Below are positions 23,218 through 34,400 of a stretch of DNA of 64,000 bases, in pieces. The translations under genes and the position numbers were made by a program. The notes beneath the pieces were generated by a model. That model searched no databases. It worked only from the letters and a program-made list of their open reading frames with translations, and had not been told where the DNA came from. Source of the DNA: Dactylonectria macrodidyma (lineage: Eukaryota; Ascomycota; Sordariomycetes; Hypocreales; Nectriaceae). Location: contig JAGMUV010000005.1 in the NCBI GenBank assembly GCA_020744425.1, positions 124,001 to 188,000 on the forward strand, written 5' to 3'. The number at the start of each line of letters is the position of its first letter. Positions within the stretch are counted from its first letter, which is position 1.

Positions 23218-23720
23218 CATAATACTAACAGCATATCGAAAGTAAAATCGCAATCCGCCACACGCTATCACCATCTTTATAAACTTATTAAAGAAATAGG
23301 CTCTGAGGTTATTAAGTATTCGAATTACACTCAGTAGAAGCTAAAGTGCAAAATGCTCAAAGGCATTTCCCATTATTCTAAATGCATTCATTATAAACAT
23401 TCTTATAATAGTTCAGAAGAGTCGATCTCTATATATAAATGCCTATTTCTATCTTACCTAATTCTTACCTAGGCTGACCAGATAGCTTCCCATTTAACAG
23501 CTAAGAAACGTCACTTAGAGTCCGAAGAAGAGCAAGCAGAAGAAGAGTTAATAGAGTTATAACAGCAGATAAATAAGCATTTATCTCATCTAATACAGCT
23601 TTATCATTAATGAAAACAGCTTTAAGAAAAAGGCATAAAGATAGTACATTAAGGTCTTCATTCTCTAGACGAGCTAGATAAAGCAGAGCGCTAAGAGGCT
23701 AATACAGTTATCGAAGTCTA
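23218..23720 (+). pseudogene. Relic of antisense Zn2Cys6/coiled-coil gene in older element
   Basis: Opposite in strand to gag-pol and placed between the 3' LTR and the chromodomain end, exactly where the inner element has its antisense gene. The plus frame at 23311-23405 reads KYSNYTQ*KLKCKMLKGISH and then YSKCIHYKHSYNSSEE. Tyr, Tyr, Cys, Cys, Tyr, Cys, Tyr fall at positions expected for Cys in a binuclear zinc cluster, and the stop at 23335-23337 stands where Trp is plausible; TGC-to-TAC and TGG-to-TAG are transitions of the RIP type. Downstream, at about 23470-23720, KKRHLESEEEQAEEELIEL and HSLDELDKAER give a coiled coil. I do not reconstruct the ancestral protein. Dead copy. Confidence 0.62.
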
Positions 23721-23879
23721 AGCCTACAATAGTATAAATACGATTAATTAGTCTACTATATTCAATTTTAGTACTACTTCTTCATCTTCTAGCATTATAT
23801 ATAGAACGTCTTTAGTAAATACTACGCATAGATAAGGTTTTCTAGTAGTTACTATAATATTTCGCTTTCAAAGTAGTCT

Positions 23880-26800
23880 TTCCACTTTATAAAGTACATT
23901 ATTTTTCTATTGATTTTCTTTATATCGCAGATTTCTTTAATATAGTACTCTTCTAAGTCTTCTACCACTAGTTTATAACTTTATCCATTATTAACTAGAA
24001 TAGTGTTTTCTATTAATTCTAGTAATAAGATATAAAAAACTGGGTAATATTGTATTTTTAGGTCCAGTCTGTAGTTATTTTCTAAGATTTTCTCTAAAAC
24101 TTCATAAGGTCCGATGTATTTATAGTCAAGTTTTTTACTTAGTCTGTCTGTTAACAGGTTTTTTATTACGAGTAGGACTATATCTCCCTTTAAAAAGGAT
24201 AGTCCCTTCAGCCTTTTTTAATCATAGTATTTTTTCATTCATCCTCATATAAACTTAAGTTCGGTTTTCATTTCTTCATAAAGATTTTTCAGTTAATCTG
24301 ATATTAGAATTACTTTCAGGTTAATAATTCTATTATACTATTATTAGTATACATCTAGTATAAATCCGAAATTAGCATAGTATAGCATAAGCTTAGTGCT
24401 TTCATAAGTTATAGTATTATAACTCAGTTATACTATAAGTAACTTTTCTACTTAATTATTTTATTCATAGTTAATATAATATCGTAAGTACTGCTCGAAT
24501 ACTTAATTCATACATTCCATCTATCCGTCAGTCTGTGGTCAGAATGCTGTTATAAGTTAGTGGTTTAATCCTAGTTAGGCTATTAAGGCTTACTAAAACT
24601 TAGATATAAATAGAGGTCCTCTATCGCTTAGAATCTCCATTAATAAGCTATATATACTAACGATATTCCATAAAAACACATAAGCAAACTGCTTAGTATC
24701 TGTTAACTCTTAGTATAGTATAAAATAAGAAAATTTCATAAATCTGTCTATAATAATAAGAATACTATTATAGAAAGTGCTATTTATAGGATCTTCTGAT
24801 AGAAGTAGTTTTATAATAAAATCCATTATAATAAAGTCCCATAGTCATTCAGCAACTAATAGGGGTTATAGTTCTTTATACAGTTTGTAGTATCATGCTT
24901 TAGTTTTATTATATAGTTCATAGGATTTAATAACTTCTATAACTATTCTCTTTATACTAAGAAATGTATATACTATTTTAACTCATTCAAAGGTCTTATT
25001 AATTCCTAAGTATCTATATAAGGAGTAGTTATGGATATCCTATACTAAATGTTCTTATAACTCCAGGAGTACTTATAACCTTCATAGTCCGAGTTATAAT
25101 TCAGGGATTAGATAGAGTGCTCCTATTACTCTATCCATTTCATATATTTAATTATAATCCCTTATTCATTCGTAAAGCGTTTCTTACAATACTATTACTA
25201 CGATTTAGGCTATTTTATTAAGCTTATCAGCCCATTTAAGTTTCTTTTATATCTTATTAAGTTCACAGTTTCAGTAATCGCCTATCTTCTAACATTCCTT
25301 TACATATTAGTCAATAAGATCATATAGGCATTAGTTATAGTGTCCTATATAGCTAATATATACTAATATAAAGTCACTGTAAAAGTACTAACTGAGTTTC
25401 TTAGCTAGGGTCCAGGGATTCCTATAATAGTTGCCCTAATAGAAGTAAGCGATTACTTAGGATCCTTATAATCCTATTAAGACTGCTTTCCCTTCCTACT
25501 ATAGTAATTCTCTTAGGGCTGGCTATTCATTATATATCCATTACTTAAAGCTTTACTTAGGCTTCTATAATCATTCTAGTAAGTCTTTAAGTAGTTATAA
25601 CTCGCTTATAGTTACGATGTATTTTTATTTAAGATATCCTTTAGGAGTATAAGCCAATATTTACTCATTAGCTTTCAGTATATCGATTTCGAAGTCAGAT
25701 CATCGACTTATTATATCAGCTCGTCTATTTTCTAAGCCTTTCTTATAAATAATAATATAGTCAAATTCTAATAAGTATTCTATATAGTAAAGTTATCTTC
25801 TACTAAGCTCTTACATAGTTATAAAGTATAAAATATTCTTATAGTCTATATATACAGTGACCTAGTATTCGCTTCTTAAGAAATAGTGTTAGAATTCTTT
25901 AAAAGAATTAACTATCGCTAAGAATTCTTTATTATAAATAGGGTAATTAAGTTTAGCTCCCTTCAGTATACATAAGTAAAATGCAATTAAGTATAGGTTT
26001 CCTTCATCATTCCATTATCTAATCTAGGCTCCTAGAGCAAAGTTAGAAGCATCAGTTTCTAATTCGATCGGTCATCTTAAGTCAAAGGTTACTAAGACGG
26101 GTTTACTAAGGATGGCTCATTTTAAGTTATTAAAGGCTTTCTAAGCCTTTGCATTCTATCTAAAGTTCACATCTTTCTTTATGAGTTCTATTAAGGGTTT
26201 CGCAATTTTACTAAATCCGTAAATGAACCTTTAGTAGTAATTAGCAAATCCTAGGAAGCTTTATACTTCTTTAACATTTTTATCTAGTTTTAGCCATTCT
26301 TTAATAGCTTCAATTTTCTTTTTATCCATTTAGATCTCATTTAATCAGATAATATATCTAAGAAAGTCCACTTCCTATACATAGAACTTACTTTTTATTA
26401 GTTCTATAAGTAGTTTCACATCTTATAGTTTCTATAGGATTATGTATATATACTTTGCATATTCTTCTTCTATTTCTAAAAAGATTAGGATATCATTAAA
26501 GTAGTATATAATAAAGATATTAAGATATTCTCTTAGAACGTTAGTAATCATTCGTTAGAATATCATTAGTATATTTATAAGTCTAAAGGGCATTACTAAA
26601 TATTTAAACAGTCTGAATTTAGTTCTAAACACAGTCTTCTATTCATCTCCAGGCTTTATACAGACTAAGCCATAAGCATTTTTCAGATCAAGCGCTATAA
26701 ACCACTTTTTACTATAAAGGCAGTCCTTTAGTTCAGTGATCAAGAGTAGCAGCATTCAGTCCTTTAGCATAATATCATTTAACTATCAGTAATCCATAAC

Positions 26801-26935
26801 CAATCAGAGTTTTCCATTCTTTTTTAAAATGAATATAACTAGGTATCCTACAGAGGATTTCGAGATTTTAATATATCCCTTTTTTAATATATCTTCAAGG
26901 TATTCTTTCAGCATTTATAACTATATATCATTAAG
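23880..26935 (-). pseudogene. Pol remnant (RT-RNase H-integrase-chromodomain) of older element
   Basis: Minus-strand blocks align by eye with those of the inner element: the chromodomain/integrase end at about 23900-24240, integrase to about 25200, RNase H around 25700-26060, RT from about 26150 to 26935. The RT active-site box at 26492-26506 now reads YYFND rather than YYLDD, so the first catalytic Asp is lost by a G-to-A change. Many stops. The segment ends abruptly at the inner element's LTR. Confidence 0.7.
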
Positions 26936-27343
26936 TGTGACGATCGGGTCAATACACTATCCTCATAAGGCTAGGGTACGCTAGGTCCTGATCTGGGGGT
27001 TTATATAACAAAGTAATCAGGCGAGTCAAGATTGAACAATGCTTGTCACGTCTGGTAATAGTAGAGTGAACGTACTCAATGTAACCAAGTTGTATTGATA
27101 GCTGAGGAGCTGCCCATACTAGATGTGCACTTCTCAGATGACTATATACTAGGGTGCTTACTATGCCTTGGTCCCGTCTGCTTACGATGCTCACTCTGTG
27201 GAGCATTGTGTGAGTGAGCGTCTGTACTATTGCTCACTCTGTTTAAAGTGGGTCCGCTCACTCTGGCCTTAAGTATCCCCGTACTTCCGATTCTGCTGGC
27301 CGTAACCGCCCTGGCCTCTTAAGAGGTCGCCCAGGCCGTAACA
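26936..27343 (-). repeat. 3' LTR of the inner chromovirus
   Basis: 408 bp. By hand alignment with 34401-34808 I count 26 differences, all transitions, with no insertion or deletion: the pattern of RIP rather than neutral drift. Confidence 0.88.
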
Positions 27344-27344
27344 C

Positions 27345-27358
27345 GATGTCTCCCCTCC
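27345..27358 (-). other. Polypurine tract of the inner element
   Basis: GGAGGGGAGACATCG on the minus strand abuts the 3' LTR end, the expected plus-strand primer site. Shared with the older element. Confidence 0.7.
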
Positions 27359-27457
27359 AATGATCTTGTCCTCAAGATCGTATTTATAGCTAGCTGGTCC
27401 CCAGTGTGTTAGTTCCCTAACTTACTCTTGATTATTTATAAAAGAAATGCTGATATA

Positions 27458-28020
27458 ATGTCCAGCCGTGTTTCTAAAAATAAGAAACCTAAGAAACCGC
27501 CACCTTCCGACGCCACACGCCGTCATGTTGCTTCTGCTAAATACATTGATTACGCCGGGTTCGAGGTGATGCCCTGTACTCACTGTTCAGCCCGAGGGGC
27601 TGTTTGTAAAATGGTAGATGGGGGAAAATGCGGCCTCTGTACACGCTTAGGTCATCTGTGCGATGTAATGGGTGTACCGCTGAATTCTCGTGAGTTTTGG
27701 GTGTGTGTCTGTTAAAATGAATGTAGTTGCTGATTTCCGTAGTGACGCGGGTTCTGTCGGAGGCGAGGCGTCTTGACGCAGAGGAGCTGGCTGCCGAAGA
27801 GTTACTGCAAGCTCGTCACGCCGCTTTCGCCGAGGCCCAGAAAAGCTTCGTCCTTCGTCAGCAGGAGTTGGAGGAGTCGCTTGCCCGCTTGTCGCGCGTG
27901 CGTAAGCAGCGTCGCTCCCTGATTTCGAAAGGAAATGAGATAGTTCGTCTTAACCAGGAGGCCTTAGAGGGCCTGGATGAGGTGGTGGCTGAGACGTCCG
28001 AGACCATCTCCGATGTATAG
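27458..28020 (+). CDS. Antisense Zn2Cys6-like/coiled-coil gene inside the retrotransposon
   Basis: Lies on the strand opposite to gag-pol, between the 3' LTR and the chromodomain. I predict two exons, 27458-27689 and 27743-28020, joined over a 53-nt intron with a perfect GTGAGT donor and a TAG acceptor; the junction reads PLNS-LTRVLSEARRL. Product 169 residues. A Lys/Pro-rich N-terminus is followed by cysteines 40, 43, 50, 58, 61 and 68, spaced C-x2-C-x6-C-x7-C-x2-C-x6-C, which is the spacing of fungal Zn(II)2Cys6 domains, though the usual basic loop between Cys 2 and 3 is weak (SARGAV). Residues about 79-150 are a Glu/Arg/Leu coiled coil. After the TAG at 28018-28020 the same frame runs 40 more codons (WSRVDLSSLDFDPSLL) to a TGA at 28141-28143, so the stop is probably a RIP-type CAG-to-TAG change and the ancestral gene was about 210 residues. 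Possible roles are DNA binding or regulation of the element; not known. Confidence 0.66.
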
Positions 28021-28143
28021 TCCCTTGTCCATACCGATCTGATTGATTGGTCTAGGGTGGACTTGAGCTCTTTGGACTTTGATCCTTCTTTGCTTTCTGA
28101 TGTCGCGCATGAAATGCCTTCAGCAGGCGCTGCGCGTGGTTGA

Positions 28144-28560
28144 GGTTTCCTGGTGGTTCCCACGATATTTCGCTTTCAGGGTAGCCTTTCTATTTAATAA
28201 GGTATTTTATCTAACCGTCGATTTTCTTCATTTCGCGGATCTCCTCAACGTAATATTCTTCTGGATCTTCCACCTGTGGTTCGTGGTCGTGACCGTTGTT
28301 GACTATGATTGTGTTTTCGAATGGTTCTAGTAGTGAAATGTAGAACACTAGATGTTTTTTACTCTTCAGGTCCAACCTGTAGTTATTTTCTGAGATTTTT
28401 TCCAGAACTTTGTAGGGTCTGATGAACTTGTAGTCGAGTTTTTTGCTTAGCCTGTCCGTCGAAACATTTTTTGTAGCCAAGAGGACTATGTCCCCTTCCG
28501 AAAAGGATGGTCCCTTCATCCGTTTAGAGTTATAGTATTTCCTCATCTGGTTTCTAATAA
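28144..28560 (-). pseudogene. Integrase C-terminus and chromodomain
   Basis: Minus-strand residues MRKYYNSKRMKGPSFSEGD, then DKLSRKL-like DRLSKKLDYKFIRPYKVLEK and YRLDLKSKKHLVFYISLLEP form the GPY/F-type integrase end, followed by PEEYYVEEIREMKKIDG, the start of a chromodomain. The chromodomain then runs into stops before reaching the antisense gene. Chromodomains target integration of this clade to heterochromatin, which fits the nested position. Confidence 0.8.
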
Positions 28561-29560
28561 ACTCAAGTTCGGTCCTCAGTTCTTCGTGGAGGTTTTTTAG
28601 TTTATTAGAGGTAAGTATTGCGTGAGGGTTGATGATTCCTTCTCGCGGTCTGTGGTATGCATCGGGTGTGAATCCGAAATTCGCGAATGCTGGTGTGAGC
28701 TTCGTGCTTTCGTATGTAGCGGTATTATAGCTTAGTTGGGCTATTGGTAGTTTTTTAACCTAATCGTTCTGTTCGTAATTAATGTAGCACTGTAGGTATT
28801 ATTCGAGGATCTGGTTCGTCCTTTCTGTTTGCCCGTCCACTTATGGTCAGAATGCGGTGATTAATCAGTAGTTAAGTCTAAGCTATGCTATCAAAGCTTG
28901 CTAAAACTTAGATGTGAATAGAGGTCCTCTGTCGGTTAGGATTTCTACTGGTAATCCGTGTATACTGATGATGTTTTGATTGAATACATAGGCGAATTCT
29001 TCTGCGTCTATTGCCTCTCTATAAGGTATAAAATAGGAAAACTTCGTGAATCTGTCTATGATGATAAGAATGCTGTCATAGAAGGCTCTGGTTGCTGGGT
29101 CTTCTAATAGGGGTAGTTTCATAATGAAATCCATAGTAATAGAATGCCATAGTCTCTGAGCTACTGGCAGGGGCTGCAGTTCTCCGTAGGGCTTGTGGCG
29201 TTGTGCCTTGGTTTTCGCACAAAGGCTGCATTATCAGATGACGTTTTACACGACCTTCTTGATTCTAGGAAATGTGTATGTCGTTTTGACTCTCTTAAGG
29301 GTTTTGTTGACTCCTTAGTGTCCGTATAGTGTGTGAGAATGTATCTCCCGCACAAGCTGTTCTTGCAGTTCCGTCAGAACTTGCAGTTTCCGTGGTTCTA
29401 ACTGTGAAGCGGGGATCGGGCAGGGGTTTCCTGTGACCCTGTCCATTTCATAGGTCTGATTGTATTACTCGATTTTCTTCAGTAGTTCGTTATCGCAGGT
29501 CGTGTAGTATATGCTACTAAGTGTTACCCGTAGTAGGCATTCGTGGTGCTAGTATATGTA
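28561..29560 (-). pseudogene. Integrase core
   Basis: Minus-strand MDFIMKLPLLEDPATRAFYD, then ILIIIDRFTKFSYFIPYRE and GLPVEILTDRGPLFTSKF (28901-29134) show the first two catalytic Asp positions of a retroviral-type integrase. The zinc-binding N-terminal part follows toward 29500 with stops. Confidence 0.8.
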
Positions 29561-30150
29561 TCCTAAGTATTTTTATTGTAAGTGTCCTTTAGGGGTGAAG
29601 GAGAAGATTTGCTCGCTAGCTTTGATCTTTCTAGTGTCAAAATCAGCGCGTTAGCTAATCGCATCGGCTCATCCGTTTTCTAATCCTTTTACGTAGATGA
29701 TAGTATAGTCGAATTCTAATAGATATTCGGCGTATCTGAGTTGTTGTTTATTGAGTTTCTGCGTTATTATAAAGTATAAGATATTCTTATGATCTATGTA
29801 GACCTTGACCTTATAGTTACTTCCTAAAAGATAATGTCGAAATTCCTTGAAGCAGTTGACGATAGCTAGGAATTCTTAGTTATAGATAGGGTAGTTAAGT
29901 TCTGCTCTGTGCATTTTGTATGAGTAGAATGCAATAGGGTGTAATAATCCGTTTTCGTCTCTTTATCCGATCTGGCCGCCTAGTGCAAATCCTGAGACGT
30001 CGGTTTCCAATTCGATTTCTTTATTAGGGTCGAATGATGCCAAGATGGGTTCTGAGGTAATTGCGTCCTTAATTAACTAGAAGGCCTATTCTGCCTCGTC
30101 ATTCCATTTAAACTTAACTCCTTTCTTCATAAATCTAGTGAGTAGGATAG
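29561..30150 (-). pseudogene. RNase H domain
   Basis: The minus frame at about 29950-30000 reads ELETDVSGFALGGQIG, the start of the Ty3/Gypsy RNase H domain (family pattern ETDASxFAxGGxL). Several stops interrupt the rest. Confidence 0.75.
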
Positions 30151-31020
30151 TATATTTGCTAAAGTGTTTGATAAATCGTCAGTAGTAGTTTGCGAATCCA
30201 AGGAAGGATTGCAGTTCTATAAGGTTTTCGGGTTATTTCTATTTCCGTACTACTGCGATCTTCTTGGGGTCTATCCGCACCTGGTTATAGGATATGATGT
30301 GCCCAAGGAACTCTACTTCCAAAGCATGGAAGTTGCTTTTTTCTGGTTCAATAAGCAAGTTTGCGTCTTGTAGCTTCTGCAATACTGTGTAGACATATCG
30401 CTTATGATCTTCCTCGTTTTCGGAGAAAATGAGTATGTCGTCTAGGTAGTATATAATGAAGATATTGAGATATTCGCGCAGTACGTTATTGATCATTCGT
30501 TAGAATGCGGCTGGCGCGTTAGTGAGTCTAAAAGGCATAACTAAGTATTCATATAGCCCGAACTTGGTTCTGAAAGCGGTCTTCTATTCATGTCCTTGTT
30601 TGATATGGATCAGGTTGTAGGCTCCTTTGAGATCGAGCGCTGTGAACTACTTAGCCCTATGCAGCCTGTCGCGCATCTCGGGGATCAGGGGTAACGGTGT
30701 GCGATCCTTCTCAGTGATTGAGTTGAGTTGCCTGTAGTTTACGCAGAGGCGTAGCTTTCCGTTCTTTTTGGGTATAAATATGACTGAGTATCCGACTGAA
30801 GACTTCGATTTCTGGATATAGCCTTTTCTCTCTATTTCTTGGATGTATTCTCTTAGCGTTGTCAGCTCGTTGTTGTTAAGGTTGTAGATGGGAAAAAACT
30901 TGGGGTTGGTCCCGTCCTTCAGGACGATTTCCAGGTCCCATTCGCTTGGTTCTGGAAGGCCAGTCTCAAGTTCCTCCTTAAAGAGTTTTTCATAGATTCG
31001 GTATCTTAGGGGTACGTTTT
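30151..31020 (-). pseudogene. Reverse transcriptase
   Basis: Minus-strand NIFIIYYLDDILIFSENEED and KSNFHALEVEFLGHIIS (30239-30496) hold an intact YLDD active-site box at about 30437-30451 and the motif D/E region. Upstream (higher coordinates) the fingers region can be followed to about 31000. Broken by stops elsewhere. Confidence 0.85.
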
Positions 31021-31299
31021 TAAGTCGTTCCTCCTCTGCTTATCATTATTTTTTCTGCTCTTCGAGGTCCTTATCCATCTGTCTGAACTGTTTTCAGATG
31101 AATGCGATGACTCGTTTTATGTGTCGCATTTTTCCTTGTTAGTGCTTCCGTTTTATTCCCTTTGGGGGTGAGGAAGTGTCTGTCGTTTCTTCCTTCGTGA
31201 CTTCGTCGTTGTTTCTGTCGCCGATCGAAGCTTGAGATCTCGGGTCGTGTCTATCGCTGTCCGCGATCTGGGGAGATGCGTTTCTCCAACGCATTTGGC

Positions 31300-31650
31300 C
31301 TTTCTTCCAGTCGATATCGGGGTTGTGCCTTCGTAGCTAAGGTCGTTCTAGCACTACTGGGTAGTCTTTGACGTTGAGGATGTCGAAATCCACTCCTTGG
31401 TTTCTTCCTTCTATAAGTACTTTGAGGTGATCAATCTCCCGTAGCACTCTTCCTTCGTCGTAGCTAAAAGGTGTTCCTTCTAGGTTAGACACTTCGTAAG
31501 GGAATTTCTTGTGTTTCCATAGCAATGCTAACTTGTTTACTAACTCTGGTTGGATGTAATTCATAGCAGTACTGCAGTCTACTAGCGCTATTACTTATAC
31601 TCTATTGATTCGGACTTCTGTTATGATTGTGTCTTCTTTAGGACCTCTTA
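31300..31650 (-). pseudogene. Retropepsin-like protease region
   Basis: The minus frame gives ALVDCSTAMNYI-like sequence before residues NYIQPELVNKLALLWKHKKF (31500-31564) and later FDILNVKDYPVVLERP. The order D[CS][GT]xxxNYI...LG followed by D(I/L)xxxxYxxVLGxP is that of Ty3/Gypsy aspartic proteases. The catalytic DSGAT-type box is mutated. Confidence 0.65.
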
Positions 31651-33214
31651 CAGCACCTAGAGCCTTCTTCGGAAGTGACGTCTCTGCTTCCGCCATGCTC
31701 GTCTGTCGCTCTGTTACAGACGGCGAGTGTCGTTTTTTGCGTGCTTGCGGATTTCCTCATACCACAGCCTATCGCGGAGTTCTCCTCCTATGCGGGTCTT
31801 GAAGTCGAACCCGTCTCTGTGCATCTTGTGGATCCTCTTATGGATCGCCTGTGAGTATTCTGCATGCTTGAGGCACTTCCTATTGCTGCAGTTTATGGCG
31901 TGGTCGGCTGGGCACTTTAGCGGGCTGTGCTATAACTGTACTTTTTCCCTCTCGTGCACACAGCATTCTTCTGTAATGCAGTTATTAATCGTTAAGTCCT
32001 TTTCGACGCATTCCTCAGGGTAGAAGTTATTTCGTAGCTTAAGCTGAGCTACTCCCATTCCTTCGAACCATTCGACGATTCTATAGTCCTATGTCTCAGT
32101 TCCGTCGTAGAACCGTTATAACGGCTAGAGTACAGTTCGTATAGGATAGTAGTCATAGTAAAGTTTCTCAAAGCGATGCAGTAAGCATGCGTAGTAGGTG
32201 CACGATATCTAGGACACGTCGATGTGCCCAGGGTGTCGGGGGTGTAGCGATGGTTCGTCGCCGACAATCGCTCGTCCCAACCGGTTGTCTGCCTCGGTGA
32301 GGTCTTTTCGCTGGATCGCGCGGATATAGATAGGTTGTCCTTCCGCCGCGTCTGACGTTCGTTTAACGAGCTGCTTCAGCATACGCTCGCTTTTTCCGTC
32401 TTTTCCTGGGGAGTAATCTGGGGTGCTTTCTCCTAGCTCCTGTTTGAGTAGTTGCAGGGCGACTGATTCTTCCTCCGAGGTATCGTTAATACTGCCGCCG
32501 TCGCTGGACTCGGGGTCCTCGTCCGCGGGGGCTAGTATGTCTTTGTCAGTAATGGGGAGTCCAAGCCTCCTTGCTTATCTGGCTTCAGCGCCTGCGCTAA
32601 TGCTTAGTTCTCCTTCCTTGCGTAAGTAGTACTTGCGTCTGATTTTATCGTTCGTTTGTTATTGTCATGAGATTTTGGTAGTGCCCTCGCAAGGGGATAC
32701 TACGATTGGTAGTGTTTTCGGGGCAGGTTATCGATCTAGGATGTCGCTTTCTTTATTTGTCATTTCTACCGTTAGTCGAATGTACTTGAAGGTGTCTTCC
32801 TTTCGGATTTCCTTGCCCTTCCTGACCATACTAATCTTTCTGATAGTACTATAAGGTGGTCTTTCTTTCTTCGGCCTTAAAGGTAATGGAACTGGTGTTT
32901 AGAGCGTTGAGATGTTGTTAATGTTAGAAGTCATACCCTTCTATCGACCCTCAAGGGGTGTTTGCTATTCTTTTTCTGTCTTCTAGCTTAGCTTCCCTTC
33001 CTCATGGGTTTCGTTTTTAAGTGTCTCTTCGCTCTTGAGTTCTTCGTTCGCGAGGGGGGTGATTTTGTTGGATGAAATCCCCGTGTTGTTATAACCTGCT
33101 CTGGCTATCGTGACTGTTTTCTTACCTATCTGTGGTTCTTCCTCCTGTTAGCCGACCCATCCTACCTTCTTCTTACCTTCAGGTACCGGTTTGTATTGTT
33201 AATCGGTTTTGGGC

Positions 33215-34338
33215 TTTCGGCATTTGTGGGAAGTGTGTCCTGGGATGCCGCAGTTCTAATAGAGGACCTTGGAGTAGTCTTTCTTGACCATCCTAATGTT
33301 CATGGGGCCTGAGTCTGTTCCGTACGAGGTATCCGTTTGTCGTTTCTTTCCTTAATTTGCGTGGTTTCCTCTGTTCTTCTACTGCGGGGTGTAGGATCCT
33401 CCGGACTTCTCAGCCTTCTTTTCCTATCGTCTTTCGAATTGCTGGTCATCGATTTCCACGGCAAGTTGTACCAGTCCGTTGTACGTAGTGGGTTTAGTTT
33501 TCCCGACCATCGCGTCTTTGACATCGGACTTCAACCCTTTGTAGAAGCTTACTATATATCCTTCTTTTCCTTAGTTAAGTCGTAAGGCGAGGTTGCGGTA
33601 TTTAGCTGCGTACGTAGACGCTGCTCCTTTCTGATGGAGTTTCTGGATTTGCTATTCTGCTGCTCGCTTCTCGTCCTGGAGTCCGAAAGCGCTTCTGAGC
33701 TTGTGCTCAAAGACTTCATAGCTTCTGTAGATAGCCCTGGTTTCTTCCTTCCTGTCGGCGTAGACGTGGTTAACATAGTCCCTTATGATGGGTTCAAACC
33801 ATCGGAGAGCTTTATCCTTGAGGAACCCTGTAGCATGCCGGACTTTGGCGTCGCTAGTGACGAACTGGGTTGGATAGTATAGCTAGTAGGCCCTGAGCTG
33901 CGTCAGGAATCCTTGGAGCGCAGCTGCGGATCCGTCATAGGGGTCCGGTTGTCTTAGTTTAAGGATTTCTCTGGCGTCTTTTCCTGTTGCCGAATTGGAG
34001 GCCAGATTCTCGATGTGGTCCCTGTAGAGGCTGGTTTGTTTCTCAGAGGCCTCGGTGAGCCTCTCGAGTTTGTCCATGAGTGCCTTGACTTGGTCGTTCA
34101 AGTTGTCGATTTGTCCTTGCTTCTTGATAGCGTCCCTGTGGGAGGCTTTAGCAAGTTTGTTAAACTCATCGCCAAGTCGTTTGTTATGTCGCTCCAGTTT
34201 GCGTACCTCCGCTTCGTGACTTGCGGGCGTAATAACTTCTTCCTCGTCATCCGTGTCTATCGGGACCAGGACAGGTGGTTTGCCTGTCGGCTGATGAGAA
34301 GAGGATGGAGTCGAACCAGGTGTAGTAGGTGGAGCCAT
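33215..34338 (-). pseudogene. gag of the inner element
   Basis: Starts at the ATG at 34336-34338 (MAPPTTPGSTPSSSHQ), with an acidic stretch DTDDEEEVITP, a coiled coil around residues 45-120, then DPYDGSAAALQGFLTQLRAY, the usual start of the capsid-like retrotransposon gag fold. Near 33215-33270 a zinc knuckle reads NCGIPGHTSHKCRKPK with its first Cys changed to Tyr and a stop beside it. Both are transitions. The part from about 31650 to 33215 links gag to the protease and is mostly unreadable. Confidence 0.75.
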
Positions 34339-34400
34339 TATAGCAATTCGATATTGTTTAAGCTTGACGCGAGTAATATAGTGAATAAGAGCTATCAACG

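Noticed and set aside
27690..27715. Unspliced end of the antisense zinc-cluster frame
   Set aside because: A perfect GTGAGT donor at 27690 and an in-phase acceptor at 27742 join it to the coiled-coil frame, so the unspliced tail is unlikely to be the real C-terminus.
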